A DNA stretch of 64,000 bases from Bacteroidales bacterium (GTDB taxonomy: Bacteria > Bacteroidota > Bacteroidia > Bacteroidales > F082), in the NCBI GenBank assembly GCA_028277395.1, contig JANQGJ010000039.1:62001-126000 (forward strand), in the 5' to 3' direction. Shown in pieces: positions 21,101 to 27,204 of this stretch (positions are counted from its first letter, which is position 1; every line of letters begins with the position of its first letter). The notes under the pieces are model-generated. The model was not told where the DNA came from and searched no databases. It saw only the letters and a program-made list of their open reading frames with translations. A program made the position numbers and the translations under genes.

Positions 21101-21779
21101 AATTGGTGGCGGAAGAATATTTATGGAAGGTGGTGATGCATGGGCATTCGACCCTCAGACAAGCGTTCATGAGTTATTTCATATAGTTGGAATTGATGAT
21201 GGTTCGGATGATCTTATTGTTATCAAAGGTAAGGATTCGGGTATTATGAATGGGTTTTTATTTGAATATGATGGTAACAATGATTACATAGATCGTATTG
21301 AACCTGGCACCGGAAGTGAGCTGATCTTTAGCAATACTTCACCTTATTATGGCACAGGTGTTTCTTTTGAAAATAATTTATATAAAACAATTGGAACTTC
21401 TTTTGAATTTGCCGGCCTGGTTGATCAGGGGCAATCTACAAAAGATAAGGTAATGGCAGAAATACTACATTTCTTTGATGTTGCATATATATGGACAGAT
21501 ATTCAAGGTCACGAAGCTGATAATGTAAGAATTAAGGTGTTCCCTAACCCTGTAAATACCGATGCCACAATCCAGATACAACTTGATCAAAATGTTGAAA
21601 TGAGCTTATCTGTACATAATCTGACCGGGCAAACCATAATTACATTAGTAAATCAAAGTAAACTTAGCAGTGGTAGTCATACTTATGTTTGGAATACAAG
21701 CAATGTTGCTCCAGGATTGTATTTCTACAGACTAACAACGGGTAAAAACACAATTACAAATAAAATAATTGTAAAATAA
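18198..21779 (+). CDS. Gingipain-like C25 cysteine protease 3 (arginine-gingipain type core), T9SS cargo with distinct C-terminal region
   Basis: A 1193-residue paralogue of protease 2. It has a signal peptide, a propeptide and a likely Arg231|Tyr232-Val-Pro processing site. Catalytic His443 (YAGHGS) and Cys476 (ACVNGDF) are 33 residues apart. Asp385, Trp515 and Met519 (INQSWNPPMRGQDEM, almost letter-for-letter RgpB-like) predict arginine specificity. After the Ig-like domain (ending near residue 670) come two CARDB-like domains instead of the module shared by proteases 1 and 2. Residues about 900-1100 then look like a Rossmann/GATase-like fold (ILIINLS, SLFILLGIYPSNY, GGRIFMEGGDAW). The T9SS type A signal starts near residue 1110 (VFPNPVN). 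A terminator lies upstream, so it probably has its own promoter, though no TAnnTTTG box was found. Confidence 0.9.
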   Translation: MQRLLSIIILIFIIYPIHANEWVQLNGKTTDGENITLLKSNIKSSTLLFSLDRFNKQEIETNNGIAWLINVENGVTILEKNAPGLPSFSTSLIIPELSKMKIRILSSKYKDFHDVLVAPSKGNLMRTINPESIPYEFGEVYLTDSFYPSEITELREPYIFRDFRGQSLLVKPMQYNPVTKTLRVYYEIKIEVYEDGMNMINSKVGGRKQMSSYQFIPVYSRHFLNFNNSQRYVPVEEYGNMLIISHADFIDEIQPFADWKIMSGTPVEIINVANIGGSSDIKQFISDYYHNNGLTYVLLVGDAQQVPSGITGGNDSDVDYSYIVGNDHYPDIFIGRFSSETEDHVTTQVERVLNYEQNPSVDTAWYTNSIGIASSEGPGDENEYDYEHIRNIGDNKLVPFTYDNAFEFYDGSQGGNDAEGNPTPVIISDAINSGASIINYAGHGSSISWVTSGFSNNDINNLSNTGKLPFIFSVACVNGDFVNNTCFAETWMRAQHNDEPSGAIATLMSTINQSWNPPMRGQDEMNDILTEAYSQNIKRTFGGICMNGCMDMNDNYGSDGYEITDTWTIFGDPSLEIRTAVPQELTVTYPSSLIVGSTSMSFTCNAEGAFATLSLDGEILGTAVIQNGEATITFDELSSPGTINFVITGFNYHAHICTIDIVPDDEAYIIYSGNSINDTAGNNNGLMDYSENILLTVRLTNTGTGDANGVTATLSTSSEYIEIINNEAFYGNITVGDTIEVIDAFAFNVANDIPDEIITNFTITASDENGVDIWESSFALTAHAPEMIFTGYTIDDSNGNDNGRIEPGETVDIIIETTNEGSSEAYNVITGISTSNQYITVNTDPLSLGNIPGGSSEEAVFSVTANGGTPDGTNVLFNVDILADHDISGSGDFFVTVGQKPILIINLSNSSSADSMKGCFSRLHVGIDETGTISDDIDEYKSLFILLGIYPSNYQLTDYEGNKLTDYLIGGGRIFMEGGDAWAFDPQTSVHELFHIVGIDDGSDDLIVIKGKDSGIMNGFLFEYDGNNDYIDRIEPGTGSELIFSNTSPYYGTGVSFENNLYKTIGTSFEFAGLVDQGQSTKDKVMAEILHFFDVAYIWTDIQGHEADNVRIKVFPNPVNTDATIQIQLDQNVEMSLSVHNLTGQTIITLVNQSKLSSGSHTYVWNTSNVAPGLYFYRLTTGKNTITNKIIVK

Positions 21780-21906
21780 CCGCCTTTTAAACATTTGTTT
21801 CTAATATTTTAGATATGGGCAAATATCCTGGTTAATATAGCTATAAGTCTGTTCGTGACTCCTCTTTTTTGATAGCTATGCGTGTAAATAATTGATTGAA
21901 TTAGCC

Positions 21907-21914
21907 TATTTTTG
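21907..21914 (+). promoter_or_regulatory. Candidate -7 box (TATTTTTG) for the carbonic anhydrase gene
   Basis: An exact TAnnTTTG match lies 20 bases before the ATG at 21935. A GTG at 21882-21884 (22-base spacer) is the only weak candidate -33 element, so the promoter is tentative. Confidence 0.45.
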
Positions 21915-21934
21915 TTAAGAAACAATAAATTTAC

Positions 21935-22501
21935 ATGAACCAAAAGGAAATAATTCAAAGGCTAACAGATGGTAACCATCGTTTTATTACAGATAGGCTT
22001 CAGAGGAAGACTAGCGATAATAATCAAAGAAAGGAATTACTGAACGGGCAGGAGCCATACGCTATAATTTTAAGTTGCGCCGATAGCAGGGTTGTTCCCG
22101 AAATGATTTTTGACACGGGCCCGGGTGAGCTGTTTGTTGTAAGAGTTGCGGGTAATGTTGCTAATACTTCGTCAATAGCCAGCATTGAATATGCTGTTGC
22201 ACATCTTGGCACTCAGGTTATTGTAGTTTTAGGACACCAAAATTGCGGAGCAGTAACAGCTGCTGTGGCTGGAGGTGATAACGGTTATAACATAAACCAT
22301 CTGCTTACCCATATAGTTCCTGCAATACATAACTCACCTGATGGTGCTTCTGTTGACGAAGTTATCAGAAAGAATGCTCATCTTACTGCAGAACAACTTG
22401 TTGGCCGATCATCAATAATATCAAAAGCAGTTAAACAAAATAAGTTGAAGATTATAACAGCTTATTATCATTTAGATTCAGGAAAAGTTGAGTTACTATA
22501 A
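21935..22501 (+). CDS. Beta-class carbonic anhydrase
   Basis: A 188-residue cytoplasmic zinc enzyme that interconverts CO2 and bicarbonate. Zinc ligands are Cys48 (in SCADSRVVPE), His101 and Cys104 (in GHQNCGAV); Asp50 and Arg52 form the conserved active-site dyad. GPGELFVVRVAGN is the usual core motif. There is no signal peptide and the length is normal for compact bacterial beta enzymes. The neighbours are functionally unrelated: secreted proteases upstream and glmS converging from downstream. It is probably a monocistronic gene supplying bicarbonate to carboxylases. Confidence 0.95.
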   Translation: MNQKEIIQRLTDGNHRFITDRLQRKTSDNNQRKELLNGQEPYAIILSCADSRVVPEMIFDTGPGELFVVRVAGNVANTSSIASIEYAVAHLGTQVIVVLGHQNCGAVTAAVAGGDNGYNINHLLTHIVPAIHNSPDGASVDEVIRKNAHLTAEQLVGRSSIISKAVKQNKLKIITAYYHLDSGKVELL

Positions 22502-22517
22502 TTCAACAATACTATTG

Positions 22518-22549
22518 GATTTACATAGTAACTTTCATGTGTGTAAATC
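22518..22549. terminator. Weak hairpin between convergent carbonic anhydrase and glmS genes
   Basis: GATTTACA (22518-22525) pairs with TGTAAATC (22542-22549) across a 16-base loop. It is AT-rich and has only a short T run on the + strand. It sits where transcription from both flanking genes should end, but it is weak as a terminator. Confidence 0.3.
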
Positions 22550-22595
22550 TTTATCAATACTGGTAAATACAGAAGTGAAACTACCTAATTATGTA

Positions 22596-24434
22596 TTACT
22601 CAACGGTAACTGATTTCGCCAGATTTCGTGGCATGTCAACATTACAATTCCGTAATACTGCAATATGATAAGCTAATTTTTGCAATGGTATTGATGCGAG
22701 AATAGGGACAAGATATTCCTCTGTTTTTGGAATTTCAATAACATAATCCGCCATATTCCTGACAATAGTGTCACCTTCAGTAACGATTGCAATAACATTA
22801 CCTTTCCTGGCTTTTACTTCCTGAATATTGCTAACAACCTTTTCATAAATACCCAACTGCGGAGCAATAAAAACAACAGGCATATTTTCATCAATTAATG
22901 CAATTGGCCCATGTTTCATTTCAGCAGCAGGATAACCTTCTGCATGAATATATGAAATCTCTTTTAGTTTTAATGCGCCTTCCAGGGCAACAGGGAAATT
23001 ATAACCTCTTCCCAGGTACAGAAAGTTATTTACATCCTTATATTTTTTTGCAATATGCTCGGTTAATCCATTGGTATTAAGAACTTCCTCAACTTTTTCA
23101 GGCAAACTATCAAGCTCATGCAATAATTGCATAAACCTTGTTTTCGGGATGGCTCCATTTAGCTGAGCAAGTCTAAGTGCCATTAAAGTAAGAACTGTTA
23201 CCTGAGCTGTAAATGCTTTTGTGGAAGCAACACCAATTTCAGGTCCTGCATGAGTATAAGATCCTGCATGAGTTGCACGTGCAATTGATGAGCCAACAAC
23301 ATTGCATATTCCAATAATAGTAGCTCCTTTTTGCTTTGCCAGTTCTATTGCTGCGAGAGTATCTGCTGTTTCTCCTGATTGTGATATTGCTATTACAACA
23401 TCTTCTTCTGTAATAATGGGGTTTCTGTATCTAAACTCAGATGCATATTCCACTTCTACAGGGATTCTGGCAATATCTTCGAAAAGATACTCTCCAACTA
23501 ATCCGGCATGCCATGATGTACCGCATGCAATAATTATTATTCTTTTCGCGGTTAAAAGTTTTTGCTCATAATCAATAATTCCACCAAGGGATACATTACC
23601 GGTAACAGGATTCAATCTTCCTCTCATACTGTCTCGTATTGAGCGGGGCTGCTCATAGATCTCCTTCATCATGAAGTGATCGTATCCACCCTTTTCGAGC
23701 TCACTTAAATTCCATTCAAGCTGTTGAACATACGGTGTTTTCTCTTTATTCTTAGTTGTTCTTATTTTTAACTCTTCACCTCTTGTAAGTACTGCTATCT
23801 CTTCGTCTTCAAGGTAAACAACATTCTTTGTGTATTCTACAATGGGTGTTGCATCAGAAGCAATATAATAATCATCATCCCCAATCCCGATAACAAGCGG
23901 GCTTCCTTTTCTGGCAGCTATTAAAGTATTGGGGTGTTCATCGGAAAGAATAACAATTGCATAAGCCCCGACAACCTGACATAAAGCAATTCTAACAGCT
24001 TCATCTAATAACACTTTTTCATTTATTCGAATGTCTTCAATAAGATTTACAAGAACCTCCGTATCTGTATCAGATTCAAAAACATAGCCTCTTGAAACAA
24101 GTTCTTCTTTTAAAACTGCGTAATTCTCAATAATTCCATTATGAATAATTGATATAGACTTAGACTGTGAAAAATGAGGGTGGGCATTTACCTGATTGGG
24201 TTCACCATGTGTTGCCCATCTTGTATGAGCGATACCTGCTTGTCCGTCAAGATCTTTACTCTTAATATAATTCTCAAGTTCAGCTACTTTTCCTTTGGTT
24301 TTAAAAGTACTTATTTTTCCGTTTAACACAGATATTCCTGCACTGTCATAACCCCTGTATTCAAGGCGTTGTAATCCTTTTATTAAAATAGGGTGAGCTT
24401 TTTTGTAACCAACGTAAGCTACTATTCCACACAT
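22596..24434 (-). CDS. glmS: Glutamine--fructose-6-phosphate aminotransferase (isomerising)
   Basis: A 612-residue full-length GlmS, which makes glucosamine-6-phosphate, the first step to UDP-GlcNAc for peptidoglycan and LPS. The N-terminal Cys2 nucleophile is exposed after Met removal (MCGIVAYVG), with EYRGYDSAG and HTRWATHG in the class II glutamine amidotransferase domain (residues 1 to about 220). Two SIS domains follow (IACGTSWHAG, AISQSGETADT, YPAAEMKHGPIA), ending in PRNLAKSVTVE. It is the third of three minus-strand genes (GT5-like, DUF4270, glmS), an order I associate with many Bacteroidetes. It also has its own candidate promoter in the 84-base gap upstream. No glmS ribozyme-like element is evident. 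Confidence 0.97.
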   Translation of the reverse strand: MCGIVAYVGYKKAHPILIKGLQRLEYRGYDSAGISVLNGKISTFKTKGKVAELENYIKSKDLDGQAGIAHTRWATHGEPNQVNAHPHFSQSKSISIIHNGIIENYAVLKEELVSRGYVFESDTDTEVLVNLIEDIRINEKVLLDEAVRIALCQVVGAYAIVILSDEHPNTLIAARKGSPLVIGIGDDDYYIASDATPIVEYTKNVVYLEDEEIAVLTRGEELKIRTTKNKEKTPYVQQLEWNLSELEKGGYDHFMMKEIYEQPRSIRDSMRGRLNPVTGNVSLGGIIDYEQKLLTAKRIIIIACGTSWHAGLVGEYLFEDIARIPVEVEYASEFRYRNPIITEEDVVIAISQSGETADTLAAIELAKQKGATIIGICNVVGSSIARATHAGSYTHAGPEIGVASTKAFTAQVTVLTLMALRLAQLNGAIPKTRFMQLLHELDSLPEKVEEVLNTNGLTEHIAKKYKDVNNFLYLGRGYNFPVALEGALKLKEISYIHAEGYPAAEMKHGPIALIDENMPVVFIAPQLGIYEKVVSNIQEVKARKGNVIAIVTEGDTIVRNMADYVIEIPKTEEYLVPILASIPLQKLAYHIAVLRNCNVDMPRNLAKSVTVE

Positions 24435-24455
24435 AATCTTTCTTTTTTATTATTA

Positions 24456-24484
24456 CAAATATAAGTGAAAAGAACAGAAAACAA
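24456..24484 (-). promoter_or_regulatory. Candidate promoter of glmS
   Basis: On the minus strand, TATATTTG (24456-24463) is an exact -7 box with a TTG at 24482-24484, 18 bases upstream. It lies 21 bases before the glmS start codon, in the gap after the DUF4270 gene. Confidence 0.55.
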
Positions 24485-24518
24485 ATTAATGAAACATAAA
24501 TGTACTATTAACCTTATG

Positions 24519-25895
24519 TTATAATCTGGTATACAACATTTCAAGTCTTAGTCCTGTAGTATCTGAACCCATTTGGTTTCCCTTAAAAATAAAACGTTCA
24601 GGATAAATGTATCCTCCATATACAAACAGGTACAGTCCTCTGCCCGGAAGTGTTGTATCACTAATTAATGATTGTATATATCTGGTAATCCTAAATTCAT
24701 ATTGATTAAGGGATTCATTGTATTCACCACCAAAATAATTTCCGGGTTCACTTTCATCCGGGAGTATTATTCCGGTACCATCTTCTGCAACTTCAAGGAG
24801 TGATAATCGCCCTGGGGCATCAAAAAATTCATCTCCATCATATCCCGGTAAAACTAATTTTGCCTCATTAACAGCAATAGTACCTTCTGCTGCCCAATCT
24901 TTTAAATGAGGAAATCTGATTATTGATTGTACTCCTCCGTATCCCTGAATATAGAATTTTTGCTGGCCAAGAGTAGTATCGCCATCAATAACCTGCGCAG
25001 TGAAATCCGGTGAGGCTGAAATACGATCATGTTCATACTTGTTAACTGTTGGAGTGGCAGTTGTAACATTATAGTCATATCTCTCATGCTGAGTTACTGA
25101 GCTATCATCAACATATGTGTAATATAAAGCTAAAACTGTTCCATTAATTGCTATACTTGAAGAATAAAGATCAAAATAGGCCATTGCGCCTTTTACATTA
25201 ACAGGCTCAGATTGTACAAAAAGACCTTTGAAATAGTTTTGAAATTCTTCAGTACTACTCATAGTCATTGAATCAGCGGTCAATAGTTTATTACCCAAAT
25301 AAGGATCGGTATCAGTCAGGTTTAACCTAAGCATTGGCGGTAAAGTATCGCCTTCAATGTAAACGCTGTCACTTGGTCTGGGAACAAAAGAAAGGTTTGA
25401 ATAATCTGCCGAACTTACCGGTAATTGTAAGTTTGAATAATATGAAATATCAATGTCCAGTCCTTCCAGCATCTCGTAAGTATGAGCTACAAGATTTGTG
25501 TTTGTATCCCCATAGGTCCCTTCATATGATAATTGCAGGACGAGTGAGTCAAGTACACTGTTTTCAGGAAATTCTTCCCCGGGTATCGATAAGTTAAACT
25601 GCATATAAAAACCGGCAGTTGTACCTCCAAATATCGGGTCTCTCAAACTTCCAAGAGCATTAACACTAAGCTTATCCGACCTTATGGAATCCATTAACTG
25701 TGAATAACTGTAAATCGATGTTGTATCAGAATAAATAACATCAAGTCTGCTGTCGTCAGGTTGTATAATATATCCAATCTGGCCGGGTTCTTTCGAACAG
25801 GAACCAAAAGTTATAACAAATACTAATACTGTAAGCAGGTTAAATATATGAGTAGTAACTATAAGTCGTTTACTCTTCTCCAATAATCTTATCAT
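24519..25895 (-). CDS. DUF4270-family lipoprotein
   Basis: A 458-residue protein with a lipoprotein signal whose lipobox is FGSC (Cys33). The body is beta-rich with many Asp/Ser/Tyr residues (SLRDPIFGGTTAGFYMQF, LVLQLSYEG), which I recognise as the DUF4270 family of Bacteroidota; the function is unknown. The start at 25895 (MIRLLEKSKRL) is chosen because it gives a normal lipoprotein leader. A longer in-frame reading to 25970 would put 25 extra residues before it and overlap the upstream gene much further. Even so, the start lies 26 bases inside the GT5-like gene, so the two are translationally coupled. It probably resides on the periplasmic face of the outer membrane. Confidence 0.82.
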   Translation of the reverse strand: MIRLLEKSKRLIVTTHIFNLLTVLVFVITFGSCSKEPGQIGYIIQPDDSRLDVIYSDTTSIYSYSQLMDSIRSDKLSVNALGSLRDPIFGGTTAGFYMQFNLSIPGEEFPENSVLDSLVLQLSYEGTYGDTNTNLVAHTYEMLEGLDIDISYYSNLQLPVSSADYSNLSFVPRPSDSVYIEGDTLPPMLRLNLTDTDPYLGNKLLTADSMTMSSTEEFQNYFKGLFVQSEPVNVKGAMAYFDLYSSSIAINGTVLALYYTYVDDSSVTQHERYDYNVTTATPTVNKYEHDRISASPDFTAQVIDGDTTLGQQKFYIQGYGGVQSIIRFPHLKDWAAEGTIAVNEAKLVLPGYDGDEFFDAPGRLSLLEVAEDGTGIILPDESEPGNYFGGEYNESLNQYEFRITRYIQSLISDTTLPGRGLYLFVYGGYIYPERFIFKGNQMGSDTTGLRLEMLYTRL

Positions 25896-26682
25896 AAAAC
25901 TCATTATAGGCAACATAAAAATTATCTTCATCAATAAAATCAAGCATTGGTTTCCCGGATGCTTTTGCATATTCGAGTACTTCAGGGTTTATTTCTTCAC
26001 TACCCTGAATTAAAGCATCCGAACGATCAATTGCTCCCTTCATCAACGAAACGAAAGTTCCGTCGCTATAGTGTTTAAGTTCGTCTTTTGTTAAACCTTT
26101 TGTTATCATTTTTTCAGTAAAGCCCGGTTTGAAGCTTTCTGTAAAATCATCATCATAAAGTGAATAAATAATTTTCAGATCGCTAAAGATCGGGTTATCT
26201 TTATATGCTGTTCTGATATATAGAGGTAATAAACTTGAGAACCAGCCGTGTGCATGTACTACATCCGGAGCCCAACCAAGTTTTTTTACAGTTTCCAACA
26301 CGCCTTTGGCGAAGAAAACAGTACGTTCATCATTGTCATCAAAAAATATATCTTTCTTATCTCTAAACAAAAATTTACGGTGGAAATAGTCTTCATTGTC
26401 AATAAAATAAACCTGCATTCTTGCTTGTTGAATTGAAGCAACTTTAATAATAAGCGGGTGGTCAATGTCATCGATTATAAGGTTCATTCCTGACAACCTT
26501 ATTACTTCGTGCAATTGATTACGCCTTTCATTAACTAAACCATAACGTGGCATGAATGTCCTGATCTCTTTTCCTGACTCTTGTGTTTTTTGTGGAAGAA
26601 AGCGTCCTATCTTACTAATTGGAGTCTCAGGAAGGTATGGCATAATCTCTTGATTTACATATAGTACCCTCTTTTTTTCCAT
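25870..26682 (-). CDS. GT5 (glycogen/starch synthase catalytic-domain)-like protein, N-terminal half only
   Basis: A 270-residue protein resembling only the N-terminal Rossmann half of bacterial glycogen synthase (RVLYVNQEIMPYLPE, FMPRYG, VYFIDNEDYF, DVVHAHGWFSS). True GlgA has about 480 residues with a second Rossmann half. Here the ADP-glucose motif KxGGL is replaced by KIGRF (residues 24-28), and the usual HAHDW reads HAHGW. Catalytic glycogen synthesis is therefore doubtful, although such proteins are commonly annotated 'glycogen/starch synthase' in Bacteroidota. A strong promoter lies just upstream and the gene overlaps the DUF4270 gene. The linkage to glmS hints at an envelope-sugar or regulatory role, but that is inference. 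Confidence 0.75.
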   Translation of the reverse strand: MEKKRVLYVNQEIMPYLPETPISKIGRFLPQKTQESGKEIRTFMPRYGLVNERRNQLHEVIRLSGMNLIIDDIDHPLIIKVASIQQARMQVYFIDNEDYFHRKFLFRDKKDIFFDDNDERTVFFAKGVLETVKKLGWAPDVVHAHGWFSSLLPLYIRTAYKDNPIFSDLKIIYSLYDDDFTESFKPGFTEKMITKGLTKDELKHYSDGTFVSLMKGAIDRSDALIQGSEEINPEVLEYAKASGKPMLDFIDEDNFYVAYNEFYDKIIGEE

Positions 26683-26710
26683 AATATCTTTGTTAGAAAT
26701 TTGCAGGGTG

Positions 26711-26741
26711 CAAAAATAGTAAAAAAAACTGTATCAATCAA
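26711..26741 (-). promoter_or_regulatory. Promoter of the GT5-like / DUF4270 operon
   Basis: On the minus strand TTG (26739-26741), a 20-base spacer and TATTTTTG (26711-26718) match the Bacteroidetes consensus exactly. The start codon at 26682 lies about 25 bases from the predicted transcription start. Confidence 0.75.
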
Positions 26742-26933
26742 TTAAGATAGCACATAATAGACCATTAAGGCAGTGAATTATAGTTTTTTAACACTATTTC
26801 ACCACACGAATTATGATTCCAATCTATCATCATTTATTATGAGATCAATATCATTTTATATCGAAGATGACATATCTCCGGATTGAAAATACACAGTTAC
26901 AGAATGAGTTATAAGATCAGTGATTTTATCATT

Positions 26934-27185
26934 CTATTCCTCAACAGATATACCTGTTTTTTCCCATTTATGTTTGTAAATTTTATAACCAGCATAGGAA
27001 AATGCAAGTGAAATTAATATTACACTACCACCTCCTACAGGTGCACTACCTCCAATTGGTGTCCCTCCAGAAGGTTCTCCCGGAGGATCACCTGGAATTC
27101 CTATACCGGCTAATATTTCCTGAGTTGAAATTAATTGCAAAATGATTGTTATTATAGTTACTGCTATTATCCTTTTATATTGCAT
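26934..27185 (-). CDS. Small exported protein: Gly/Pro-rich linker, GGG motif, C-terminal membrane helix and basic tail
   Basis: An 83-residue protein: signal peptide (about residues 1-26), a Gly/Pro-rich stretch (GIPGDPPGEPSGG), the motif APVGGGSV, a hydrophobic helix (ILISLAFSYAGYKIY) and a basic end (KHKWEK). This tripartite end (Pro-x-Gly-Gly, helix, basic residues) resembles the short C-terminal sorting-type sequences of many small Bacteroidota proteins, for example the group called PID-CTERM, but Gly replaces Asp in the motif, so the match is only approximate. It is the last gene of a three-gene operon with two large secreted proteins and follows the T9SS cargo gene by 19 bases. The function is unknown. 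Confidence 0.6.
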   Translation of the reverse strand: MQYKRIIAVTIITIILQLISTQEILAGIGIPGDPPGEPSGGTPIGGSAPVGGGSVILISLAFSYAGYKIYKHKWEKTGISVEE

Positions 27186-27204
27186 GACGTTTCTTATTAA
27201 TTGG

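Noticed and set aside
25896..25970. N-terminal extension of the DUF4270 lipoprotein.
   Set aside because: It would place 25 polar and hydrophobic residues before a normal lipoprotein signal peptide and overlap the upstream gene by about 100 bases.
25870..26682. Calling the GT5-like protein a functional glycogen synthase (glgA).
   Set aside because: The C-terminal half is missing and key substrate motifs are altered.
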